From a bacterium (lineage in GTDB: Bacteria > Patescibacteriota > Microgenomatia > UBA1400 > PJMF01): 33,155 bases of DNA. The stretch is taken from positions 1-33,155 of the forward strand of contig OMJP01000042.1 in the NCBI GenBank assembly GCA_900299405.1. The letters run 5' to 3'. Of the stretch, positions 19,828 to 28,902 are shown piece by piece; positions within the stretch are counted from its first letter, which is position 1, and each line of letters begins with the position of its first letter. Both the position numbers and the translations under genes were made by a program. The notes under the pieces were generated by a model. The model was not told where the DNA came from, searched no databases, and saw only the letters and a list, made by a program, of their open reading frames with translations.

Positions 19828-20598
19828 ATGCAACAATCTAACTTAACTCTCGGATCAGGCCTAATCCGTATTGGTAGACCCTGGGGAGCAAGTGGTCGAC
19901 CGGTTCCCACAGAAAAACAGGCTTTGGAATTTTTAGAAACAGCTTTTTCTTTGGGTATTCGCTTTTTTGATACAGCCCCATCATATGGTTTAAGCGAACA
20001 AAGATTGGGAAAATTCCTTCAAAGCTTAACTGAAAGTGAAAGAAAGACTTCAACCATAGCCACCAAATTTGGCGAACATTGGGATTTTGAGAAAAATGAG
20101 CCCTATACAGATCATTCCTACGAAGCCTTAGTTGAAAGTATCGATAAAAGTATTAGCTTGCTTGGAAAAATAGACGTTTTACAATTGCACAAATCTTCTC
20201 CAGAGCTACTGATGAATGAAGGCGTTAATAAGGCATTTGAATATGCCAAGAAAAAAGGGGTAAAATCTTTTGGAGCAAGCGTGTCAGATCTTAAAACAGG
20301 AATTTTAGTCTGCGAGGACAATAGGCTTGAATATATTCAGCTCCCATACAACGAAGAAAGAACTGAGCTAAGACCAGTTATTGATCTTGCCGATCAAAAA
20401 AATAAGCAGATCTTATTTAACAGACCATTTACCATGGGATCTGCAGTTAGCGGATTGGTTAATGAAGGTAAGGAAAATAAGATAATGAATGCTTTTTCCT
20501 TTATACTGAAAACTAACTCTTCTGGAGTAATTCTTTCTGGAACGGCATCGGCAAAACATTTAAAAGAAAATATTGGATTGTTTAATAAAACAAAATAA
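19828..20598 (+). CDS. Aldo/keto reductase family protein
   Basis: GIRFFDTAPSYGLSEQRLGKFL, IATKFG, IDVLQLHKSS, VKSFGASVSD, SGVILSGTASAKHLKENI. Confidence 0.88.
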   Translation: MQQSNLTLGSGLIRIGRPWGASGRPVPTEKQALEFLETAFSLGIRFFDTAPSYGLSEQRLGKFLQSLTESERKTSTIATKFGEHWDFEKNEPYTDHSYEALVESIDKSISLLGKIDVLQLHKSSPELLMNEGVNKAFEYAKKKGVKSFGASVSDLKTGILVCEDNRLEYIQLPYNEERTELRPVIDLADQKNKQILFNRPFTMGSAVSGLVNEGKENKIMNAFSFILKTNSSGVILSGTASAKHLKENIGLFNKTK

Positions 20599-20601
20599 AT
20601 A

Positions 20602-21351
20602 ATGGAAGACTATCTTTACCAAGACCTTTATGAGCTGGAGGATCAGCACTGGTGGCATCGGGCGAAGCGAGCGCTGGCGCTGGAGACTATCAGCCGGCTG
20701 AAAAGAAAAAAAATCTTGTCTGCTCGTCCGAAGCTACTGGATCTGGGTTGTGGTACAGGCAGGAATCTGCAGGCTTTCGCTAAAAGCAATGAAGTTTATG
20801 GACTGGATTTTTCTAAAGAAGCAGTTCGGTTTTGTGAAAAAAGAGGTTTGAAAAAAGTGAAGCAAGCTTCAGCGATGGAAACACCATATGAGGATGGCAA
20901 GTTTGAGTTTATTACCGCTTTGGATATCATCGAACATACAGATGATCAGGCAGTGTTGAAAGAATGCTGGCGAATTTTGCAGCCAGGAGGCGCAATGCTG
21001 ATCACCGTACCAGCCTATCAATGGGCTTGGAGCAAGTGGGATGAAGTCTTACACCATCAGCGACGCTATACTCGGGCAAGTTTGAGAGCAGTTTTAGAGG
21101 AACAAGGATTCATGATCAAAAAAATCAGCTACCTCTACTCTTTTCTACTACTGCCAGCAGTGATCGTGAGAAAAATCAAAGATCTCTTCTACCCCGACCA
21201 ATACCCGTCAGATTTCAAATTATCCAATAGCCTGATTAATGTAGTGCTGGAAAAACTATGTGCTCTGGAAAGAATTGTTTTTTGGAAATTAGGCATTCCT
21301 TTTGGCACCAGCGTAGTAGCGATCGCAGTCAAACCGAATGATGAAAAATAA
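20602..21351 (+). CDS. Class I SAM-dependent methyltransferase
   Basis: LLDLGCGTGRNLQAFAKSNEVYGLDFSKEAV, ITALDIIEHTDDQAVLKECWRILQPGGAMLITVPAYQWAWSKWD. Confidence 0.9.
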   Translation: MEDYLYQDLYELEDQHWWHRAKRALALETISRLKRKKILSARPKLLDLGCGTGRNLQAFAKSNEVYGLDFSKEAVRFCEKRGLKKVKQASAMETPYEDGKFEFITALDIIEHTDDQAVLKECWRILQPGGAMLITVPAYQWAWSKWDEVLHHQRRYTRASLRAVLEEQGFMIKKISYLYSFLLLPAVIVRKIKDLFYPDQYPSDFKLSNSLINVVLEKLCALERIVFWKLGIPFGTSVVAIAVKPNDEK

Positions 21352-22096
21352 GCACCAACCTTTACTATCGGTGATCGTGCCAGTCTACAACGAAGAAATT
21401 CGCCTAGAAAACCTACCCAAAATCATTAGTTACCTCAAGGAGTTGAAGCAAGAAAAGCAAACATCTATCGAGCTGATCTTTGTCGATGATGGCAGTCAGG
21501 ACAAAACCAAGAAAATTCTCACTCAGCAACAGCAAAAAAAGAACTTGAAGCTCATCAGCTATCAACCCAACCAAGGCAAAGGACAAGCGATTGCCACCGG
21601 CATGCTGGCAGCCAAAGGCCAGTGGCGACTGTTTATGGATGTGGACCTGTCAGTGCCGCTCAGTGCGATTGAAGAATTGTTATCGATCCTCAACAAACGA
21701 CAAAAACCAGACATCGTGATCGCTACTCGCCGCACTGATCAAGCAGCCATCGTGGCCAACCAGCAAGTGCTGCGCAAATCTTTGGGGGTGGCTTTTTTTG
21801 AACTCACTCGCTGGTGGCTGGGTTTAAAGGTCAGTGACATCACCTGCGGATTCAAATGTTTTTCCCAGGAAGCAACAGAACAAATCTTCAGCAAACTAAC
21901 CATTAAGCGCTGGAGTTTTGATGCTGAAATCTTAGCTCTAGCTGAGCTTTATAAATTCAAGATTGCAGAGCTGCCGGTCAAGTGGACCAATGACGAGCGC
22001 TCCAAAGTGAAGTTTCCGGGAGATTTAATCAAATCGCTAACAGATCTAATGAAAATCAAAAAGAATTTACTTTTGGGAAACTATTCCGCTGATTAA
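21338..22096 (+). CDS. GT2 glycosyltransferase, dolichyl/polyprenyl-phosphate sugar transferase-like
   Basis: LSVIVPVYNEEIRLENLPKII, IFVDDGSQDKT, NQGKGQAIATGMLAAKGQWRLFMDVDLS, DITCGFKCFSQEA. Confidence 0.9.
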   Translation: MMKNKHQPLLSVIVPVYNEEIRLENLPKIISYLKELKQEKQTSIELIFVDDGSQDKTKKILTQQQQKKNLKLISYQPNQGKGQAIATGMLAAKGQWRLFMDVDLSVPLSAIEELLSILNKRQKPDIVIATRRTDQAAIVANQQVLRKSLGVAFFELTRWWLGLKVSDITCGFKCFSQEATEQIFSKLTIKRWSFDAEILALAELYKFKIAELPVKWTNDERSKVKFPGDLIKSLTDLMKIKKNLLLGNYSAD

Positions 22097-23811
22097 TTAC
22101 ATTCAACCAAGGTTAAATTATTTTCTTGCTGATCAATAAAGATGCTATCAGCTGGACAAAACTCGTCGTCTTCGCTGGCAACCTGTTGTAACGCTTTTCT
22201 GCCGTCGGCATTTTCCAGCCCCAGCAGTGTCAGCATCGTCGGGTCAGCCCAGTAAACCGACCTACCAGTAAGAGCAGGAATTAGAGAATACTCTGTCAGC
22301 TCCTGATCGAGAATGATGGTTTTGTCTTCTGGAAAGTCTAGGTTTTGGATATTGTTGATAAGCTGCGGAGACAAGTTTTGGTACTGTTGATCAGTAAGAT
22401 TTTGTTGAACTGTCAAAACAGTGGTTGGTAGAGCTATTAGCAGCAGCAAGCCTAACAACAACAATCTATGCCTGTTGTTAGCAATTATTTTGGGCAATGT
22501 TAGTATCAGCAGCAACACCGCTGGTACAGGTGCGTAATGCATGAATTGAATAGAGTTCCAAACCACTCCGTCTTGAATTAAGAAACTAGGAATCAAAATA
22601 CTGAGTAATAACGTTCCCACCAAGATCAGGAGGCAGTCATTGTGCGAGGCTTTTTTCCTGGTTAGTGAAATAAGCCAGGTGAATAGCCCCGCCAATTTTA
22701 CTCCTAGCGCACCAACCAAAAAAACAGCTAGCCCAATCAGCCAGTGCAGAGCCAATCTGGCGGTTCCTCCACCAGCCACAAAAGTCAGTCGTTGCAGTTC
22801 CCAGGTGTCGAAGTTGAGATGATCGCCAGCTTCGAACATTGTTTTGACGAACCATCCTGGTGCCCAAATAAAAGGATTGCCCAAAGAGCTGCGATTGGCC
22901 AGCAGAGAAATTCCCGCCAGCGCTCCACCAATTAAGCTGGTTTTGAAAAGAGTGTTGTTTTTCTTGGTTAGCAATTCATAAACTCCTATTAAGAAAATTG
23001 GTGGGATTACTACTAGGGCTGCATAGACTTTAATACTTGCTAGAGATCCTAACAACACCGCCGCCAGCCACAACCATTTCTTTCTCAATTTTTGATTGAA
23101 CAGCAAAAAATAAATCGCGTTGACGACACACAAAGAAAACAACAGCTGATGATTGATGGGATACGCCACCGGCTGATCTAGCCAGAAAATAGTGTGGTGA
23201 AATTGTTTGATGGGGAAAAACAAGGGCGCTAAATAGGCAAAGCCTGCCCCGATAGTGATGAGTAAAGATCCTAGTAAAGCCTCTCGCTTATCTTTAACAA
23301 GACTGGAGACCAAGGCCAGTGAGGTGCCAGCGAAAAGCAGTGCCAAGATGTAAGGAGCGATAAAAGTATAAAGAACCAATGGGTCTAAACCAGAAAAATA
23401 GCTAACCGCCGCCAACACCAGATCATATGAATAGTGATAACCGCTCAAGCTAGTGCCCGAGAAAACAGGGTTTTCTGGAGGAGAGCCCTGCATGGCGGAG
23501 CTAATCACCGCCACGTGCCAGAGACTGTCGTGGAAATTGCTGATATGCAGGGTTAGGCCGCTATTTTCGTTATACCTCTGCCCAAAAGTGAAACTAGTAA
23601 GTCCAAGCAAACTAACAATAAAAAACAGAATGGTTAGTAAGTTTTTTTTGGGAAAAGTAATTTTTTCGGAAAAGTGTTTTTTGAAAAACAAGATAGAAAT
23701 CAGCAGAAAAATCGGAGCGCTAACCCACACTGGAATAGCAATCAGATTCAGCAAATACAAAAAGACGCTCAAACTAGCCAGCCAACTGACGATAATGATA
23801 GAGATCGGCAT
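22093..23811 (-). CDS. Polytopic membrane protein, GT-C glycosyltransferase-like
   Basis: Many hydrophobic helices with the acidic/His periplasmic-loop signature NFHDSLWHVAVISSAMQGSPPENPVFSGTSLSGYHYSYDLVLA. Confidence 0.65.
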   Translation of the reverse strand: MPISIIIVSWLASLSVFLYLLNLIAIPVWVSAPIFLLISILFFKKHFSEKITFPKKNLLTILFFIVSLLGLTSFTFGQRYNENSGLTLHISNFHDSLWHVAVISSAMQGSPPENPVFSGTSLSGYHYSYDLVLAAVSYFSGLDPLVLYTFIAPYILALLFAGTSLALVSSLVKDKREALLGSLLITIGAGFAYLAPLFFPIKQFHHTIFWLDQPVAYPINHQLLFSLCVVNAIYFLLFNQKLRKKWLWLAAVLLGSLASIKVYAALVVIPPIFLIGVYELLTKKNNTLFKTSLIGGALAGISLLANRSSLGNPFIWAPGWFVKTMFEAGDHLNFDTWELQRLTFVAGGGTARLALHWLIGLAVFLVGALGVKLAGLFTWLISLTRKKASHNDCLLILVGTLLLSILIPSFLIQDGVVWNSIQFMHYAPVPAVLLLILTLPKIIANNRHRLLLLGLLLLIALPTTVLTVQQNLTDQQYQNLSPQLINNIQNLDFPEDKTIILDQELTEYSLIPALTGRSVYWADPTMLTLLGLENADGRKALQQVASEDDEFCPADSIFIDQQENNLTLVECN

Positions 23812-23885
23812 CTTTCTAAGTTTATACTATTTGCTTATAATAAACCCAACTGCCCAATCCCCTTTTCGATTAGGTAGTTTTGCGT

Positions 23886-25304
23886 ATGGAAAAACTTACC
23901 ACGATTGTGGCCACCATCGGTCCTGCTACAGAAAGCGAGGAGCAGATTGAACAGCTCATCAATGCTGGGATGGATGTGGCGCGTTTCAACACCAAGCACA
24001 ACGAGCCCTCCTGGCATCAGGAAAAAATCGAGCTGGTCAAAAAAGTTGCCACAAAACTCAACAAGCCAGTTGCTACTTTACTCGATCTCCAGGGACCAGA
24101 AATTCGCATCAATCTGCCCGATCAGGGAAGCTTTGCTGTCAAAGAAGATGAGCAAATAATTTTTACTTCTGATGTCAGCAACACCCAAGCCAAAATAGTT
24201 CACATTCCCGACGACGTGGTCGACATTATGCCTGAGGGCAGTCTGTTATTACTAGACGATGGTTTGTGTGAGTTCGAAGTGGTTGGTAAAACCGATGACT
24301 CATTAACGGCCAGAGCTCTAGGTGATTGTGAAGTCAAACATCGCAAAACCCTCAATACTCCAGGATATGTGATTGATATGCCGTCTTTGATAGAACGCGA
24401 TTTGGAGCAATTGGATGCTGCCGCTCAGTATGGAGTTGATTTCGTCGGTTTGTCTTTTGTGCGTGACAAGCGCGACATCGAAAATCTGCGCCAAGAATTG
24501 AAGAAAAGAAATATTGAAGCCCAAATTGTGGCCAAGATCGAGAACCAGTCGGCTCTGGATCACTTGGATGAAATTATTACTGCCAGTGACGCAGTGATGG
24601 TGGCTCGTGGAGATTTGGCTGTAGAGGTGCCTTTTGAGCAGCTCACTTTTTGGCAGAAACTGATCATCGCCAAATGCCGTATGGCAGCCAAACCTGTGAT
24701 TACCGCCACTCAGATGTTGCGCTCGATGGTGGATCACCCTCGTCCCACCAGGGCTGAAGTGAGTGATGTAGCCAATGCTATTTATGACAGCACCAGCGCA
24801 GTGATGTTGTCTGAAGAAACCACCATCGGCAAGTACCCCGTCAAGGCAGTTGAAAATCAGGCCAAAATTGCTTTATTCAATGAAAAATATGTACAAACTC
24901 ATTTGGAAGATTGGTTGGATCAGGACAATTCCAGCAGTATCACCCACTCGGCGATGTACATGGTCAACCATAATCAGCAGATCGATAGTTTGGTGTGTCT
25001 GACGGAGACCGGCACGACCGCTGGTTTGCTATCTCGTTTTCGCCCCAAGATTCCCATTTATGCCCTGACCAGCAACGATAAAACCTATCGCAAGCTGGCG
25101 CTGCATTTTGGCGTGCTCCCCCACATTATGGAGTTTCCTGCGGAGGGCTTGCAGGAGCCAGAGGCAATTGCTCAGGCTTTAGCGGACAAACAAATACTTG
25201 CTCCAGGGAAAACGGCACTGATCATTTATGGTTCTATCTGGAAAACACCAGGTTTGACCAACAGTATTTCGATCGTCAAAATCCCGCCAGCAAACCAGGC
25301 TTGA
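23886..25304 (+). CDS. pyk: Pyruvate kinase (divergent)
   Basis: TIVATIGPATES, LLDLQGPEIR, VAKIENQSAL, VMVARGDLAVEV, PVITATQMLRSMVDHPRPTRAEVSDVANAIYDSTSAVMLSEETTIGKYP. Confidence 0.93.
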   Translation: MEKLTTIVATIGPATESEEQIEQLINAGMDVARFNTKHNEPSWHQEKIELVKKVATKLNKPVATLLDLQGPEIRINLPDQGSFAVKEDEQIIFTSDVSNTQAKIVHIPDDVVDIMPEGSLLLLDDGLCEFEVVGKTDDSLTARALGDCEVKHRKTLNTPGYVIDMPSLIERDLEQLDAAAQYGVDFVGLSFVRDKRDIENLRQELKKRNIEAQIVAKIENQSALDHLDEIITASDAVMVARGDLAVEVPFEQLTFWQKLIIAKCRMAAKPVITATQMLRSMVDHPRPTRAEVSDVANAIYDSTSAVMLSEETTIGKYPVKAVENQAKIALFNEKYVQTHLEDWLDQDNSSSITHSAMYMVNHNQQIDSLVCLTETGTTAGLLSRFRPKIPIYALTSNDKTYRKLALHFGVLPHIMEFPAEGLQEPEAIAQALADKQILAPGKTALIIYGSIWKTPGLTNSISIVKIPPANQA

Positions 25305-25364
25305 CAAGCAAGTCATAAATCTTTGACAATAGTAGTAATCAATAAAGCCCAACCGAAAGGAAAA

Positions 25365-25583
25365 ATGGCAAAGAAAAGTAAAGGTTTACTCTCGTTCGTC
25401 CTAGGAGCTGCTGCTGGCGCTGCCGCGGTGTTTTTCTCCAAAGAAGAAAATAGAAAAAAAGTAGCTACTGGCGCTAAAAAAGCTGCCACCAAGGCCAAGA
25501 GCTCCGCTCGCAAAGCCAAGACAAAAGTCAAAAGCGCTGCCAAAAAAGCTACCAAACGAGCTAAAAAATCCAAGAAATCCTAA
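25365..25583 (+). CDS. YtxH-like N-terminus with histone H1-like Lys/Ala-rich C-terminal tail
   Basis: MAKKSKGLLSFVLGAAAGAAAVFFSKEENRKKV followed by ATGAKKAATKAKSSARKAKTKVKSAAKKATKRAKKSKKS; SD-like GAAAGGAA before the ATG at 25365. Confidence 0.75.
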   Translation: MAKKSKGLLSFVLGAAAGAAAVFFSKEENRKKVATGAKKAATKAKSSARKAKTKVKSAAKKATKRAKKSKKS

Positions 25584-25587
25584 GAAA

Positions 25588-26844
25588 CTAAATTAGTTTC
25601 AGTTTTTTGCCGGCGGTTTCGGCTGCGGTGATGAATTGATCGATGTCTGCTTGTGAATGAGCAGCGCTGATTTGTACCCTGATTTCATCTTTTCCAGGAG
25701 GGACCACTGGGTAGTTGATGTTGGTTACCAGAATGCCCTGCTGATAAAATTCTTTTCTGAGTAGTTTGGTTTTTTCGGTGTCGCCGATCAGGACTGCTTG
25801 AATGGGGTGCTCTGATTCTACGGCAAATTGGTAGCCCAGCTTGAGCATTTTTTCTTTGAAGTAGGCGATGTTTTCTCTGAGGTTGATGAGAATTTGCTGG
25901 CCGGCTTTTGTTTCTAGTAGTTCCACCGCTGCCAGAGCTGCCCCAGCTGTTCCGGGAGAGATGTTGTTGGAGTAAATGTAGGTTGCCGCTGATTCTCTGA
26001 GGTAATCGATCACCACCTGGGAGCCAACTGCGTAACCACCGTCAGCGCCAAAGGCCTTACCCATGGTGCCGACCAGCACATCAGCTTGACCAGCAGCGAT
26101 TTCTTCCGTTCCCCTACCAGTTTCGCCAAAAGCGCCCACGCCGTGGGCATCATCGACTACTAACAACACACCCAGTTCGTACTGATCATCGAAGTCATTA
26201 ATCACTTTTTTGATCTCTGCCAAGTTTTGGTACTCACCCAGCATGCTGAAAACACCATCAGTGACCACTAGCGCTCTTTTTCTTTTGCCTGCGTGCTCTG
26301 CCATGACTTCTCTCAAGTGATTGGCATCCATGTGTTTGAAAATGGCTTTTTGATCTTTGGGTAAGTTTGCCAAGCGAATGCCATCGATAATACTGCGGTG
26401 GTTGAGTTCGTCAGAAATTACCACTACATCACCATCGACCAGTGAATCTCGGCTTTGACCTTTTAGCAAAGAGAACAAAACTGCAAGGTTGGCAGCAAAG
26501 GCTGAGGAGAAAATAATGGCGTCATCTCTGCCATGGAACTTGGCCAAAGCTTTTTCCAGATCACGGTGGACTTTTAGGGCGCCAGAAATAAAGCGGACTG
26601 CTCCCGGACCGGTGCCGTATTGCTCGCTAGCTTGGTGTTCGGCCTTCATCAACTTAGGATGATGACGAAGACCCAAGTAGTCATTCGAGTTAAAAACCAA
26701 AAAAGGCTTACCGTTGATCAGTGCTTGAGGAGAGGGTTCTAGCCGGAAACCTTCGATGATGGTTTCTTCTCGTTTGGTGGTATGAGCTTCGTCGATTCTG
26801 TTGACTTCTGCTTGGAGTTGTTGGTAAAAATCTCGATTGCTCAT
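25588..26844 (-). CDS. Glycine C-acetyltransferase / 8-amino-7-oxononanoate synthase-family PLP enzyme
   Basis: FNSNDYLGLRHHPKL, YGTGPGAVRFISGALKVHRDLEKALAKFHG, VVDDAHGVGAFGETGRG, VGTMGKAFGADGGYAVGS. Confidence 0.9.
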   Translation of the reverse strand: MSNRDFYQQLQAEVNRIDEAHTTKREETIIEGFRLEPSPQALINGKPFLVFNSNDYLGLRHHPKLMKAEHQASEQYGTGPGAVRFISGALKVHRDLEKALAKFHGRDDAIIFSSAFAANLAVLFSLLKGQSRDSLVDGDVVVISDELNHRSIIDGIRLANLPKDQKAIFKHMDANHLREVMAEHAGKRKRALVVTDGVFSMLGEYQNLAEIKKVINDFDDQYELGVLLVVDDAHGVGAFGETGRGTEEIAAGQADVLVGTMGKAFGADGGYAVGSQVVIDYLRESAATYIYSNNISPGTAGAALAAVELLETKAGQQILINLRENIAYFKEKMLKLGYQFAVESEHPIQAVLIGDTEKTKLLRKEFYQQGILVTNINYPVVPPGKDEIRVQISAAHSQADIDQFITAAETAGKKLKLI

Positions 26845-26846
26845 GA

Positions 26847-27533
26847 TTATTGTTCACTGATTACCACGGATTCCACGGTAACGGGATTAACTGGTTTGGA
26901 GTTTTCTCCGCTAGCGCTTCTGGTTGTGGCAGCAGTGGCGATTGCGTCAACTGCTTCCATGCCCGCCACTACTCTGCCAAAAATTACATAGTTGGCTGGC
27001 AAGGGATAATCTTGATGCATGATGAAAAACTGACTGCCGTTGGTATTTGGTCCGGCATTGGCCATCGCTACGGTACCACGAGTATATTCTCCTTCAAAGT
27101 CTTCATCAGCAAAGCGGTAGCCTGGTCCTCCCATGCCCGTGCCCTCTGGGTCGCCTCCCTGAATCATAAAGCCATCGATAGCGCGGTGGAAAATAGTTCC
27201 GTCGTAAAAACCTTCCCTGGCAAGGAAAACAAAATTGTTTACAGTGATAGGAGTAGCAGCGGCGTCGAGCTCGATCGTAATCTCACCCTCGCTGGTGGTC
27301 AGCACTGCTTGGTAAGTTTTACTCTCATCGATCTGCATCTCTGGAGCTTGGTCGTATTGTTTAGTCACGGCGTCACTTTCTGTTGGTTGGTTATTACTAG
27401 TTTGTTGCTGAGCATTGGGGCTGTTTTCCATAGTAACACCTTTGGGCTTACCGATGGCCTTAACGAGGATTACGACTACGAGGATGATTAAAGTTGCCCC
27501 TAAAATCTTGATCAAATTATTGTTTGTATCCAT
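26847..27533 (-). CDS. Membrane-anchored cyclophilin-type peptidyl-prolyl isomerase
   Basis: TVNNFVFLAREGFYDGTIFHRAIDGFMIQGGDPEGTGMGGPGYRFADE, RGTVAMANAGPNTNGSQFFIMH, VIFGRVVAGMEAVDAI; N-terminal TM helix. Confidence 0.95.
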   Translation of the reverse strand: MDTNNNLIKILGATLIILVVVILVKAIGKPKGVTMENSPNAQQQTSNNQPTESDAVTKQYDQAPEMQIDESKTYQAVLTTSEGEITIELDAAATPITVNNFVFLAREGFYDGTIFHRAIDGFMIQGGDPEGTGMGGPGYRFADEDFEGEYTRGTVAMANAGPNTNGSQFFIMHQDYPLPANYVIFGRVVAGMEAVDAIATAATTRSASGENSKPVNPVTVESVVISEQ

Positions 27534-27655
27534 AACAAAACTTAGTTTAACGCAAGTTACGGTTAATGTCAGGTTTGCTTTTTATACTCGAGATTAGATC
27601 TGGAAATGGCACTATTACGGTTTTAATATTTGTGTGCTATAAGAAAGAAACTATT

Positions 27656-28006
27656 ATGGAAACTGGTATCACCCTACAACAAATCTCTGATCTGCTTGAT
27701 AGGAAGCTCGAGGAAAAACTTGAACAAAAATTTGATGAAGCTTTTGGTGAAAGACTTAACTTAATTCTCGATAAAAAATTTGATGAAGCTTTTGGTGAAA
27801 GACTTAACTTAATTCTCGATAAAAAATTTGATGAAAAGCTGGCACCAATTCACAAACAACTTAAATCACATACTCGGCGCCTGAAGACTCTCGAAAAAAA
27901 TCGAGACACAATGCTACTAGTACTAGATAGGGAGCAGTCGCGGCAAGCTAAACGTCTTGATAGAGTGGAAGATCATTTAGGCTTATTACCGCTTTCACAA
28001 TATTGA
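27656..28006 (+). CDS. Small coiled-coil protein with tandem 16-aa repeat
   Basis: METGITLQQISDLLDRKLEEKLEQ(KFDEAFGERLNLILDK)x2 KFDEKLAPIHKQLKSHTRRLKTLEKN... Start set at ATG 27656 rather than 27566. Confidence 0.7.
   Translation: METGITLQQISDLLDRKLEEKLEQKFDEAFGERLNLILDKKFDEAFGERLNLILDKKFDEKLAPIHKQLKSHTRRLKTLEKNRDTMLLVLDREQSRQAKRLDRVEDHLGLLPLSQY
27728..27823 (+). repeat. Perfect 2 x 48-bp in-frame tandem repeat
   Basis: aaatttgatgaagcttttggtgaaagacttaacttaattctcgataaa occurs twice without mismatch, then a partial third copy (aaatttgatgaa). Confidence 0.95.
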
Positions 28007-28076
28007 TGCCCGACTAGGATTCGAACCTAGATTAACGGCTTCAAAGGCCGCTGTCCTGCCATTAGACGATCGGGCA
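28006..28076 (-). tRNA. tRNA-Gln (TTG)
   Basis: TGCCCGA..TCGGGCA acceptor; anticodon arm GCGGC-CTTTGAA-GCCGT; GGTTCGAATCC T-arm. Confidence 0.93.
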
Positions 28077-28118
28077 ACTTGTTGAACTGGCCTATTTTAT
28101 CTGGGAGAGGGCGATGTT

Positions 28119-28880
28119 TCAAGGTTTCTTGAGAACTACGTAGTGATTGAGGTTGCCGGACTTACCGTCGGCATTGTATTGTTCGACCAGCTCCAATCCA
28201 GAGTCAGCGATCAGCTCCTCCATTTCCTGATCGTCAGTGAAGTGGCAGTAGCGGTAGGCAGTGACTTGTTTTTGCCAATCGAGAATGTAGTCGTTTACTT
28301 CGAGATCTTCGGGATCGATCTCAACCACGCTAGGATGAATTTGTTTCTTTTCTAGTCTGGCCTCGTTGAGAAATTTCCAGGCTGTGAAGACTAGAAAACC
28401 ACCAGAAGTGAGTGAATTACCTAGCGAAACAACCAACTCTCGGCGCAGTTTTCTCGAGGGAATGTGATGCAGTACACCGAATAAAGTTGTCAGGTGATAT
28501 TTTTTGTGAGGTAGTTTTTCCTCGAAAGAGCCATCGAGCAGCGACTCGACCAGATCAGTCACGATAAATTCTTGCTCAAACTTAAGCTTGGCTAGCTTTT
28601 TCTCCGCAAACTCCAGCAAGTCTTGGCTATTGTCCAGGCCGTGATAAACCAGGTTTTTGTGCACTTTATTGCGAAAAAGGAACTCAGCGAAACGAGCGTT
28701 GCCACAACCGACATCCAGCACCTTGAACTGATTTTTTTCTTTTGTCAGGGGCTTGATAATCGGCAGTAAATCTTTCCAGCCTTGCCAATAAAAACCTCGA
28801 GTTTGACTGAAAGCTGCCGCCGTTTGCTGGTAGAAACGAGCATTGATCTCGTTGAGTTGCCGGATAAGTGAGACTTTCAT
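28119..28880 (-). CDS. SAM-dependent methyltransferase resembling Trm9/ALKBH8-type tRNA (carboxymethyluridine34) methyltransferase
   Basis: LNEINARFYQQTAAAFSQTRGFYWQGWKDLL..FKVLDVGCGNARFAEFL: the FSQTR-x-x-x-W pre-motif followed by DVGCGN is typical of Trm9/ALKBH8. Also LFGVLHHIPSRKLRRELV..LTSGGFLVFTAWKF and C-terminal YRYCHFTDDQEMEEL...GNLNHYVVLKK. Confidence 0.75.
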   Translation of the reverse strand: MKVSLIRQLNEINARFYQQTAAAFSQTRGFYWQGWKDLLPIIKPLTKEKNQFKVLDVGCGNARFAEFLFRNKVHKNLVYHGLDNSQDLLEFAEKKLAKLKFEQEFIVTDLVESLLDGSFEEKLPHKKYHLTTLFGVLHHIPSRKLRRELVVSLGNSLTSGGFLVFTAWKFLNEARLEKKQIHPSVVEIDPEDLEVNDYILDWQKQVTAYRYCHFTDDQEMEELIADSGLELVEQYNADGKSGNLNHYVVLKKP

Positions 28881-28902
28881 TGGTACAATATGAGCTCCTG
28901 AT

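Noticed and set aside
27728-27835. CRISPR-like repeat
   Set aside because: Contiguous tandem copies with no spacers, in-frame within an ORF.
28881-28902. TACAAT (28884..28889) as a promoter -10 for elp3
   Set aside because: Extended -10-like TGGTACAAT is present but no convincing -35 at proper spacing; too weak to list as a feature.
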